IMG/VR virus record: IMGVR_UViG_3300049793_000080 | Span: 1-62,550 of that record | DNA: 62,550 nucleotides | DNA from: a virus | Reading direction: 5' to 3' (one strand) | Shown: positions 22,675-30,634 of the stretch, piece after piece | Numbering within the stretch: the first letter of the stretch is position 1 | Layout of the letters: each line of letters begins with the position of its first letter | Notes under the pieces: generated by a model | The model's input: only the letters and a program-made list of their open reading frames with translations | Told to the model about the DNA's origin: nothing | Databases searched by the model: none | Position numbers and translations under genes: made by a program

Positions 22675-23610
22675 ATGGGCGAAGAAGTTATCGATGATCT
22701 GCAACCACTGACAGGAACGGCGCTCGACAGCCTGGGTGATGGAGGCGTTGACGACGACTCCGACATGATGGCTGGCTACGAGGGTGCTGGTGGCGGCGAA
22801 GGCGTGGACACCGTGGCGCGCGAACCCATGAAGGACGCAAACAGCGTTCCCGAAGGCGACGACGACATCCCGGGCGTACCTACTGCAGCCAAGCCCAAGC
22901 CCACCGCAGCACCGACGGCGGCCGCAGCCCCCGAGAAAATTGGGGACTGGACAGTGGCCGAGGTGCGCGAGCGATTCGCAGCGATGGACGCAGTGGTGAA
23001 GGGCCACGCCACCGTCGCTGGAACCGTGGGCAACCTCAAGCAGCGCCTCGACGGCGAAGCGCGCCAACTCACCGCCGCCGATTTCCCCGGCGTGGTGGAG
23101 GAGTTTGGCGAGCAGTACGCCACCGCCCTGGCCAACGACTTCAACAAGGTCCGCGGCCTGGGCGTAGCAACTCAAGGTCCATCGAAAGACGAACTCGAAG
23201 CGCTGATCAGCACCCGAGCTTCCGAACAGGCGACCCTCCTCGAGCAAAAGCTGGAGAAGAAGGCCGTCCTGCGCGCGCACAAGGATGCAGACGATCACTT
23301 CACCACGTATGCGCCCGATGGGAGCGTGAAAGCTGGAGCGAAAGCCGAAGCCTTCCACGCCTGGGTGGGTGCGCTCCCGCAGGACCGGCAATCGCTCATC
23401 GCGAACAGCTGGGACTCGGACGTGATGATTCAGGCGCTCGCCGACTTCAAGACTCACGAGAAGGCTCAATCCGCTCCCGCCGGAGGTGCAGCGGCATCCC
23501 GACAAAAACGACTGGAGCGCGCCGCCACCCCGCAAGGAAGTGGAGCAGGCGCCCCGGTCGCTGAAGACGATCTGGCCGCCGGCTACGACTCTGCCAAGGG
23601 ACGTCGCTGA
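22675..23610 (+). CDS. Putative scaffolding protein
   Basis: A 311-residue acidic protein, upstream of the major capsid gene as expected for a scaffold. The N-terminal 80 residues are disordered and acidic. A helical middle (WTVAEVRERFAAMDAVVKGH... VGNLKQRLDGEARQLTAADF) and a charged coil (ISTRASEQATLLEQKLEKKA) follow. The C-terminal third ends in a basic stretch (SRQKRLERAATP) that could bind coat protein. Overall composition matches N4-type scaffolds, but there is no diagnostic motif. Confidence 0.65.
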   Translation: MGEEVIDDLQPLTGTALDSLGDGGVDDDSDMMAGYEGAGGGEGVDTVAREPMKDANSVPEGDDDIPGVPTAAKPKPTAAPTAAAAPEKIGDWTVAEVRERFAAMDAVVKGHATVAGTVGNLKQRLDGEARQLTAADFPGVVEEFGEQYATALANDFNKVRGLGVATQGPSKDELEALISTRASEQATLLEQKLEKKAVLRAHKDADDHFTTYAPDGSVKAGAKAEAFHAWVGALPQDRQSLIANSWDSDVMIQALADFKTHEKAQSAPAGGAAASRQKRLERAATPQGSGAGAPVAEDDLAAGYDSAKGRR

Positions 23611-23654
23611 ACGGCTCACACCCTCAATCGGAAATCAATTAAGGAGCTGCCACC

Positions 23655-24698
23655 ATGGCAATTCAACTCACTACCACCCAGACCGCGCGGGTAAACAAGC
23701 TCAAGGGCGAAATCATCGCCCACGCGGAGCCCAAGGAAGTCCTGGGCATCACCGGCGACCAGAAGGACATGGCGAAGAACGTGGGCAACACCTACATCTT
23801 CCGACGCTGGTTGCCATACGGCGGCGTCGACAACAAGTGGGTCACCGGCGCCAACGTTGCCGCGTTCGCGACCAACCACCTGGGCGTCGAAGGTCAGACC
23901 CCGGCGGCCGACACGCTCACGGCAGTGGACATCACCGTGGTGCTGAACCAGTACATGTGCCTGTACGCGGTGACCGACCAGACCGTCGACCTGTACGAGG
24001 ACAACATCCCCACGGAGATGAAAGTCCAGACCGGCCAGCGCATCGGGCTCGTGCGCGAGATGGTTCGCTACGGCGTGCTCAAGGGCATGACCAATGCCTT
24101 CTTCGCCGGCGGCACCACGCGCGGCACCGTGGCGGCATCGTTGACGCTCAACATGGTGCGCAAGGTCACGAAGTCGCTCCAGGCCAGCCACGCCGAGATG
24201 ATCGGCAAGGTCATCGCCGCGGGTCCGCACTTCAACACCAGCCCGGTGGAGGAGACGTATCTGGTGTTCTGCCACACCGACATGGCACCGGCCATCCGTG
24301 ACCTGCCGGGCTTCACCAAGGTGGTGGAGTACGCCGGCATGAAGCGCATTCACCCGCTGGAAATCGGCGCGTGCGAGTCGTTCCGCTTCATCCTGTCGCC
24401 GGAATTGGCCCCGTACATCAACGCCGGCGCCGCAGTGGGCACGCTGGGCCTGTACTCCACGGGCGGCACGCTGATCGACGTCTACCCGGTGATCGTGGCG
24501 GCCGAGAACGCATGGGGCCAGATCGCGCTCAAGGGCAAGAAGTCGCTGGACGTGACCTGGATTCCCCCGGGCACGAAGGACACCAACGACCCGCTGGGCC
24601 AGCGCGGCTACATCGGCGCCAAGACGTACTTCAACTGCACGATGCTCAACCAAGGTTGGGCAGCGGTGGTTGAGTGCGGCACGCCGGATCTGGCGTAA
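23655..24698 (+). CDS. Major capsid protein (N4-gp56 family)
   Basis: The 347-residue protein shows the N4-gp56 family pattern. It has FRRWLPYGGVDNKWVTG near residue 50, NQYMCLYAVTDQTVDLYEDN, and QRIGLVREMVRYGVLKGMTN. The C-terminal domain has GFTKVVEYAG and IHPLEIGACESFRFILSP. It folds as an HK97-type coat protein and builds the icosahedral shell. A strong AAGGAG ribosome binding site and the flanking hairpin at 24706 fit high expression. The neighbours are scaffold upstream and a decoration-type gene downstream. Confidence 0.9.
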   Translation: MAIQLTTTQTARVNKLKGEIIAHAEPKEVLGITGDQKDMAKNVGNTYIFRRWLPYGGVDNKWVTGANVAAFATNHLGVEGQTPAADTLTAVDITVVLNQYMCLYAVTDQTVDLYEDNIPTEMKVQTGQRIGLVREMVRYGVLKGMTNAFFAGGTTRGTVAASLTLNMVRKVTKSLQASHAEMIGKVIAAGPHFNTSPVEETYLVFCHTDMAPAIRDLPGFTKVVEYAGMKRIHPLEIGACESFRFILSPELAPYINAGAAVGTLGLYSTGGTLIDVYPVIVAAENAWGQIALKGKKSLDVTWIPPGTKDTNDPLGQRGYIGAKTYFNCTMLNQGWAAVVECGTPDLA

Positions 24699-24705
24699 GC
24701 GTCAT

Positions 24706-24727
24706 GGGCCCGGGGTGACCTGGGCCC
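24706..24727 (+). terminator. Hairpin after the capsid gene
   Basis: GGGCCC (24706-24711) pairs with GGGCCC (24722-24727), extended by internal GG/CC pairs around a GTGA loop. It is followed by GCTTCAA, with no true U-tract. It lies 8 bases after the major capsid stop and probably stabilises or attenuates that message. Confidence 0.5.
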
Positions 24728-24766
24728 GCTTCAACAACCTCACGAAACTCTCAAGGAGCCACGAAC

Positions 24767-25132
24767 ATGGCAACCAATATCGTTTACACCGCCACTGGCG
24801 GCGCCGGCGACGGCACCAAGCACCACGCGCTCGGCAAAGTGGTCTTCGACGCGACGGCCATCGTCGCCGCCGACTCGGTGATCATCCTGTGCGGCTTCAA
24901 GCCGCGCCGGGTACGCTGGGTCAACATCACCGACCGCGTGGAGGGTGAGTGGTTTGAAGGCATGGCCGACGACTCGTGCCTGAAAACGGTCGCGGCCGGC
25001 ACGCGCACCCTGGAAGTGACCGGCGGCAACGGCGGCATCACCGTGGGCGAGCGCGGGTTCAGCGTCCTGCAAAACGCCACGCTGGCGCTGATCCTGGCCA
25101 GCAAGACCATCCAGTACGAGGCCTGGGCCTAA
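24767..25132 (+). CDS. Head decoration-type protein
   Basis: A 121-residue beta-rich protein (IVYTATGGAGDGTKHHALGK, DSVIILCGFKPRRVRWVNIT, ASKTIQYEAWA). It comes directly after the capsid gene with AAGGAG before its ATG and has its own hairpin downstream. Size and composition fit a capsid surface or cement protein. The call is from context. Confidence 0.6.
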   Translation: MATNIVYTATGGAGDGTKHHALGKVVFDATAIVAADSVIILCGFKPRRVRWVNITDRVEGEWFEGMADDSCLKTVAAGTRTLEVTGGNGGITVGERGFSVLQNATLALILASKTIQYEAWA

Positions 25133-25141
25133 GCGGCATCC

Positions 25142-25168
25142 GGGGCTCGCTTCGGCGGGCCCCTTCTT
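25142..25168 (+). terminator. Terminator-like hairpin after the decoration gene
   Basis: GGGGC (25142-25146) pairs with GCCCC (25159-25163), with an inner CGC-TTCG-GCG stem giving a very stable tetraloop, then CTTCTT. The short, interrupted U-tract suggests partial termination. Confidence 0.6.
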
Positions 25169-25189
25169 CATTCACTTCAAGGAATCGAC

Positions 25190-26008
25190 ATGGCAGCTCC
25201 CAAAGACGACAAGGCAACGGGTCAAACGAACGCCCCGCGCCAGATCGCAGGATCGCAACCGCCCGCCCCGCCCGCAGCCGCTGGCGACGCACTGAACATC
25301 CCGACGCTGGGCGCGAAGACCGCCGATCCCAGCGCCAAGAACACCGACCCCGGCTACGACGCCACGACCGAGAACAGCGCGCTCGCGCAAGCCCGGCCCG
25401 GCAATGCTCCCGACGCGGCGCCGACCATCGCACAGATGCAGCAGCTGATCGAGAGCAGCCAGCTGTCCACGCTCAACGCGGTGGACCGCATGTTGCGCGC
25501 CGCCGAAGAACGTTGGGCCCGCGACCGCCCCGCGATGATCACGCACCAGCAGGACGCGATTTCCACCACGCCGGACAAGATCCTGGACATGTCGGTGGAC
25601 TCCTCGCTCGACTCGATGATGCGCAGCGACCTGGAGATGGCGCAGGCCGACCCGGTGACGTTCGCCGACCACGCGGCCATGCTCACGTTCCTGAACGAGC
25701 CGATCATCATCAACGTGGCCGAATCGACCGACCCGAACGACCAGATGGTGTTCCGCCTGTCCGTCAACGGCCGCGAGGTGTGGATCAAGCGCGGCGAGAA
25801 CACCAAGCTGCCGCGCTACTACGTCGAGCAGCTGTTCCGCGCCAAGCCGCAAAAGGTGCAGATCACCGTGGGCCGCGACGCCAACGACAACGTGGTCAAC
25901 CGCGCGCGCAAGACCTCGGCGCTGGCCTTCCCGTTCCAGATCCTGCACCACGGCCAGCAGCGCGAGAAAAGCGTGCAGTGGGCCAACAAGCTGATGCGCG
26001 AAGGCTAA
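25190..26008 (+). CDS. Hypothetical virion protein
   Basis: A 272-residue protein with a disordered Pro/Ala-rich N terminus (1-80) and a helical central part (QQLIESSQLSTLNAVDRMLR). The beta-rich C-terminal domain has NEPIIINVAESTDPNDQMVF, FRLSVNGREVWIKRGENTKL and YVEQLFRAKPQKVQITVG. A similar protein lies between coat and connector genes in related podophages. A head-completion role is inferred. Confidence 0.55.
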   Translation: MAAPKDDKATGQTNAPRQIAGSQPPAPPAAAGDALNIPTLGAKTADPSAKNTDPGYDATTENSALAQARPGNAPDAAPTIAQMQQLIESSQLSTLNAVDRMLRAAEERWARDRPAMITHQQDAISTTPDKILDMSVDSSLDSMMRSDLEMAQADPVTFADHAAMLTFLNEPIIINVAESTDPNDQMVFRLSVNGREVWIKRGENTKLPRYYVEQLFRAKPQKVQITVGRDANDNVVNRARKTSALAFPFQILHHGQQREKSVQWANKLMREG

Positions 26009-26012
26009 GCCG

Positions 26013-26714
26013 ATGACCGCGCCCGCCGCCCCTTCCACCTTCCTCGAGCTGGTCAAGCGCACCTACCGGGAGTGCAACTTGGTCAACTCGCCGCCGAGCA
26101 CCTGCCAAAGCCAAGTCAATCTGGCCGGCAGCGTGGTGAACTGGGTTCTCGCGGCCGCGGCCGAAATCGAGGACGACCGCGATTGGAGGTTCAAGTGGGC
26201 GACGGTCAGCAAGGTGCTGCAGGCCGGCGTGGACACCTATGACCCGGTGGCCGACTGGGCGATCCAGGTCAAGGAGTGGGTGACGCGCCCGCTGGCCTCG
26301 TACATGTACCTCACGAGCGTGGGCGTCAGTTCGCGCCAGTGGCTCACCTTCATGCACTGGGAAATCTTCCGTGGCCTGAACGTGCCAACCATCAGCAGCG
26401 CGGTCACCACGCCGATCTACTGGACCATCAACCCGCTGGGCCGGGTGGTGTACTTCCCCACGCCCGGTACCGCGCTGTGGACCGTGGTGCACGAGTACGG
26501 CACCGACTCCACGCCGATGGCCGCCGACGACGACACGCCCGCGGTGCCGGCCAAGTACCGCATGGCCATCGTGTGGCGCGCGGTGATGTTCTACGCCGGC
26601 GGCAAGACGCACGGCCCGCTGTACCAGCACGCGCAAAACGAGCTGAGCAAGATCATGAACCGCATGGAGTTTCAGGAACTGCCCAAGATGCTCAGCCCCG
26701 GGAGCCTTGCATGA
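26013..26714 (+). CDS. Head-tail adaptor (P22 gp4-like)
   Basis: The 233-residue protein has the adaptor-type opening (FLELVKRTYRECNLVNSPPS... AGSVVNWVLAAAAEIEDDRD) and the closing PAKYRMAIVWRAVMFYAGGK plus a final helix. In podophages of this type such a ring binds under the portal and links it to the nozzle. The following gene, overlapped by ATGA, is nozzle-like. The beta-rich middle with Trp-rich segments is typical. Confidence 0.65.
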   Translation: MTAPAAPSTFLELVKRTYRECNLVNSPPSTCQSQVNLAGSVVNWVLAAAAEIEDDRDWRFKWATVSKVLQAGVDTYDPVADWAIQVKEWVTRPLASYMYLTSVGVSSRQWLTFMHWEIFRGLNVPTISSAVTTPIYWTINPLGRVVYFPTPGTALWTVVHEYGTDSTPMAADDDTPAVPAKYRMAIVWRAVMFYAGGKTHGPLYQHAQNELSKIMNRMEFQELPKMLSPGSLA

Positions 26715-28804
26715 AGCTGGACACCCGCAGCTGGCCGGAGCCGCACGACAAGTACGTGCCCTACGGCGGCGGCGTCGACCTCGCGAGCAGCCCGCGCGCC
26801 ATCAAGCCGGGCCGCCTCACGCAATGCCTGAACTTCGAGGAGGCGTTCGGCTTCCAGGGCTACCGCTCCATCTACGGCTACGAGCGCAAGGACGGCCGCA
26901 CCTCGCCGAGCAGCCAGACTTACTACACCCAGCCGTTCGACGCGGGCAGCATCGCCATCGTGGCGGGCGAAACCGTCACCAACGCGACCACGGCGACCGG
27001 CGAGGTGGTATCCGTCACGCTCACGTCCGGATCTTGGGCCGGCGGCGACGCGGCGGGCTACCTGATCCTCACGTTGGTGGACGACACCTGGACCGACAAC
27101 GACCCGATCCGCGTGGGCGGCATCCAGCGCGCTCTGGCCAGCGACGACAGCGCGCCCGGCACGCAGACGGACGACGACTACGAGACGAACCTTGCCGCGG
27201 CCTACAACGCAGTGCGCGCTCACATCACCAAAGTGCCGGGCGATGGATCGGTACTGGGCGTGGCCGTGTACCGCGCCACGGTGTACGCCGTGCGCAACAT
27301 CGTGGGTAGCCTGAGTGCAACCCTGTGGAAGACTTCGGCGGCCGGCTGGGTCAGCGTGAAGACCGGGCTCATCCCCTCCGGCGCGTGGGAGTTCGTCGTG
27401 GCCAATTTCAGCGGCGCGTCGACCACGCTGGCCCTGTTCGGCGTGGACGGCAAGAACCGCCTGCTGAAATACGATGGAACGACTGTCACCCAGGCCGCGC
27501 CCATCTACGGCAGCGAGGCCACCAGCACGAGCAACATCACCATCGGCACCGGCGCCAAGGTGTTCACCGTGGAGGCCGCGCGCAGCTGGGTTGCCGGGGA
27601 TGCGCTCGTGATCTGGAGCCAAGTCGACGCAGCCAACAGCATGATCGGCACCGTCACGTCGCTCGTGGGCACCACGCTGACCGTGAACGTCACGGCCGTG
27701 ACCGGCGCGGGCACCCTGGCATCGTGGCAAATCGGGCGCGCGGACTTTCAGGACAAGCCCTACCTGCTGACCGAGCACAAGGACCATATGTTCCTGGGCT
27801 ATCCGCTGGGCCAGCTGCAGACGTCCAACCTGGGCGATCCGATGGTCTACACCACCACGGCCGCCCTGTTCGGCCTGGGCGCTGACATTACGGGCCTGAC
27901 CTCCATGAAGGGCACCCTGCTGGGCGTGTTCTGCCGCGAGAAGATCAGCCTGCTGTCGGGCTCCAGCTCGCTGGACTGGGTGATGAACCCGCACAGCAAG
28001 GGCGCGGGCGCGATCCTGGGCACCGTCGTGGACAACGTGGGCAACGCACTGTTCCTGGACGACAAGGGCGTGCTCAGCCTGCAGGCGACGCAGGCGTATG
28101 GCGGATTTGAGCCGGGCATTCTGTCGCGCGACGTGAAGCCATTCCTGGACGCGCGCATCGGCACCGTGATCGGAGCGCGCATGGTCAAGGGCACCAACCA
28201 GTACCGCCTGTACTTCGCGGACGGCACCCTGCTGCGCTTCACCATCATGTCGGGCAATCCGGTGCTGCAACCGCGCGACGTCAGCGCGACGCGCCAAGAG
28301 TACCCGCACATCCCCACCTGCTTTGCCACCGGCATCATGGAGGACGACGCAGAGGCGATGTTCTTCGGCACCACGGACGGCTACGTGATGCAGGAGGACA
28401 AGGGACCATCGTTTGACGGCGAGGCCATCGAATTCGTGATGCGCACGGCGTTCGGCCACTACGACACGCCCAGCAAGGACAAGCAGTTCGGCAAGCTGGA
28501 CTTCGAGCTCGACTCGCCCGACGCGATCACCGTGAGTTTCCGCATGCTGTTCGACTACGACGATGGCGTGCGCGGCGCGAGCGAATCGCAGGACGCCGAA
28601 GTGATCGGCAAGGGCGGCGCCTTCGACGTCTCGATGTTCGACACCTTCCGCTATGACCTGCCGGTGTACTCGCGCGCCGAGGTGAACGTGGAGGGGACCG
28701 GCCAGAACATGGCGCTCCTGATCTACATCACCACCGCCACCGCACGCCAGTTCACCTTCCAGGGGTTGACGGCGCAGTTCTTCATTCTCGGAACGCAAAG
28801 GTAA
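26711..28804 (+). CDS. Tail nozzle / stabilisation protein (P22 gp10-like)
   Basis: The 697-residue protein is beta-rich and of beta-propeller type. It opens with KYVPYGGGVDLASSPRAIKP and GRLTQCLNFEEAFGFQGY, and contains repeated strands with LLKYDGTTVTQAAPIYG and YLLTEHKDHMFLGYPLGQ. A DVSATRQEYPHIPTC segment and a C-terminal QFTFQGLTAQFFILGTQR strand follow. These are common to phage stabilisation/nozzle proteins that plug the portal channel. It follows the adaptor with an ATGA overlap and precedes the glycine-rich fibre. Confidence 0.75.
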   Translation: MKLDTRSWPEPHDKYVPYGGGVDLASSPRAIKPGRLTQCLNFEEAFGFQGYRSIYGYERKDGRTSPSSQTYYTQPFDAGSIAIVAGETVTNATTATGEVVSVTLTSGSWAGGDAAGYLILTLVDDTWTDNDPIRVGGIQRALASDDSAPGTQTDDDYETNLAAAYNAVRAHITKVPGDGSVLGVAVYRATVYAVRNIVGSLSATLWKTSAAGWVSVKTGLIPSGAWEFVVANFSGASTTLALFGVDGKNRLLKYDGTTVTQAAPIYGSEATSTSNITIGTGAKVFTVEAARSWVAGDALVIWSQVDAANSMIGTVTSLVGTTLTVNVTAVTGAGTLASWQIGRADFQDKPYLLTEHKDHMFLGYPLGQLQTSNLGDPMVYTTTAALFGLGADITGLTSMKGTLLGVFCREKISLLSGSSSLDWVMNPHSKGAGAILGTVVDNVGNALFLDDKGVLSLQATQAYGGFEPGILSRDVKPFLDARIGTVIGARMVKGTNQYRLYFADGTLLRFTIMSGNPVLQPRDVSATRQEYPHIPTCFATGIMEDDAEAMFFGTTDGYVMQEDKGPSFDGEAIEFVMRTAFGHYDTPSKDKQFGKLDFELDSPDAITVSFRMLFDYDDGVRGASESQDAEVIGKGGAFDVSMFDTFRYDLPVYSRAEVNVEGTGQNMALLIYITTATARQFTFQGLTAQFFILGTQR

Positions 28805-28808
28805 CTCG

Positions 28809-30617
28809 ATGGCTACCAATTCCTTTTTCGACTGGAGCGCCGCAACGCGCTTTGTCCGCTTCGACACCGTGCGCTCGTCCGATGCGAATGCGGCGCTGGA
28901 TCTGGTGACGGTCGGCTTCAACAAGCTGCCCACGCCCTACGAGCTGCACGGCGGCACGGCCAACTATGCGGCGGCCAGCGGCGCGGTAAACGCCTTCGCG
29001 GTGACGCTCGACGCCAACGTGACCTCGCTGGTGGACGGCCTGGAGGTGCGCTTCAAGGCGAACCTCGCCAACACCGGAGTAGCCACACTCACCGTGACCG
29101 GCTCCGGCGCGTTCGCGGCCAAGACCATCGTGCGGCCGACCGGCAACGCGCTCGAGGCGGGCGATATTGCGCTCGGAATGCTGGTCACCTGCGTCTACGA
29201 CGCGACCAACGACCGATTCCAGCTCGCCACGCTGTCCAGCGGCGGCGCCGCGCCCACCACAGTGTTCTCCGGCACGGCTGGCGGCACCATCGACCTCCTC
29301 TCGGGCGTTCCTATTGCCAGCGCGGCGACGATCAACCTGAACACGGCCACCGGCAACCGCGTGCACGTCACCGGCACAACGCCGATCACGGCCGTGACGC
29401 TCGCGCGCGGGCCGCGCGAAGTGATCTTCGACGGCATCCTGACGCTGACGCACCACGCCACGAACAACAACCTGCCGGGCGCGGCCAACATCACCACCGC
29501 AGCGGGCGACCGCGCTATCTATAGCAGCGACGGCACCACGGTGTATTGCATGGCATACACACGGGCGAGCGGCTTGTCTGTCGTCGCGCCACCGACACCA
29601 TTCACCTATGACGCGCACACTGCCAACGTGCAATTGACGGCGGCCAACTTCGCATCGAGCACGCGCATCTTTCGCGACATCACGGCCAATTCGTTCACGC
29701 AGACTCTCGTGGCCGCTGCCACTATCGGCGTGGGCTGGATGCGAATTCGCAACAGCGGGGTTGGCGACATCACCATCGACCCGAACGGCGCGGAGCTGTG
29801 GGATGGCCTGAGCAGTTTCATCATGTACCCGGGCGAGTGCCGCGATGTGTACTGCGACGGCGCGGCTTTCCGATCTGTCGTCGTTTCGCCCTTCGCCAAA
29901 ACGTTCACCGCGAATGGGACCTACACCAATCCGCCAGGGTACAACTACTACGGCGGCTTGCTATGGGCTGGTGGCGGCTCTGGATCGCGGACAAGCGGGT
30001 CTGCTACTGGCGGCGGCGGTGGAGCCTGTGTGCCATTTTCCCTGCCCGCTGGCAACTTCGGGACGACTGAGGTTGTGACGATCGGGGCCTTGGCTGCTGG
30101 GCCAACTACGAACGTCGCTGGAACGAATGGCAACAACAGTACGCTCGGAGCGCTGGTGACGGCTTATGGAGGAGCTGGAGGCCTCTTGGGCAATAGTGGT
30201 GGCGGCGGCGGCGGCCCGCTGTCAGCTGGTTCTACATCAGCAGGAGGCAGTCCTGCAGGCGGGGCTGTTGGTGCCACCAGTCCTGGCGGTGATTCCAGCT
30301 TTGGCGGTGGTGGTGGCGGCAATGGTAACGGTGGCGCAGGCGGCAAGTCATTCTACGGCGGCGGTGGCGGCGGAAGCAGCGGCGGCGGCGGCTCCACAAA
30401 CGGCGGTCAATCTGCCTATGGTGGCGGTGGCGGCGGGGGAGGTGGACAGACGACTACTGGCGGCCAGTCACTGTGGGGCGGTGCTGGCGGTGGCGGCAGC
30501 GCTGCATCGAGCGGCACAGACGGTACGGCGCCTGGAGGCGGCGGCGGCGGCACAGGAACAGGCATCAAGGCTGGTGATGGCGCGCGTGGAGAACTTCGCA
30601 TCTGGGGCATCGTTTAA
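28809..30617 (+). CDS. Tail fibre with glycine-rich (polyglycine II-like) tip
   Basis: The 602-residue protein has an N-terminal fibre-attachment region (about 1-150: GGTANYAAASGAVNAFAVTL, ADGLEVRFKANLANTGVATL-type segments). A middle of beta repeats follows (about 150-380). From about residue 385 to 595 it is extremely Gly-rich: clusters of five to nine glycines (GGGGGG) alternate with short loops. Such packing occurs in polyglycine II adhesin tips (e.g. S16 gp38), where the loops bind the host receptor. The protein ends GARGELRIWGIV, a strand seen in other fibres. Receptor binding is inferred. Confidence 0.8.
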   Translation: MATNSFFDWSAATRFVRFDTVRSSDANAALDLVTVGFNKLPTPYELHGGTANYAAASGAVNAFAVTLDANVTSLVDGLEVRFKANLANTGVATLTVTGSGAFAAKTIVRPTGNALEAGDIALGMLVTCVYDATNDRFQLATLSSGGAAPTTVFSGTAGGTIDLLSGVPIASAATINLNTATGNRVHVTGTTPITAVTLARGPREVIFDGILTLTHHATNNNLPGAANITTAAGDRAIYSSDGTTVYCMAYTRASGLSVVAPPTPFTYDAHTANVQLTAANFASSTRIFRDITANSFTQTLVAAATIGVGWMRIRNSGVGDITIDPNGAELWDGLSSFIMYPGECRDVYCDGAAFRSVVVSPFAKTFTANGTYTNPPGYNYYGGLLWAGGGSGSRTSGSATGGGGGACVPFSLPAGNFGTTEVVTIGALAAGPTTNVAGTNGNNSTLGALVTAYGGAGGLLGNSGGGGGGPLSAGSTSAGGSPAGGAVGATSPGGDSSFGGGGGGNGNGGAGGKSFYGGGGGGSSGGGGSTNGGQSAYGGGGGGGGGQTTTGGQSLWGGAGGGGSAASSGTDGTAPGGGGGGTGTGIKAGDGARGELRIWGIV

Positions 30618-30634
30618 TCATAAGGAAACAGAAC

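Noticed and set aside
26672-28933. A 753-codon minus-strand open frame opposite the nozzle gene
   Set aside because: Composition is typical of antisense frames in high-GC DNA, with no start context; the plus-strand gene has protein-like segments and coupled ends.
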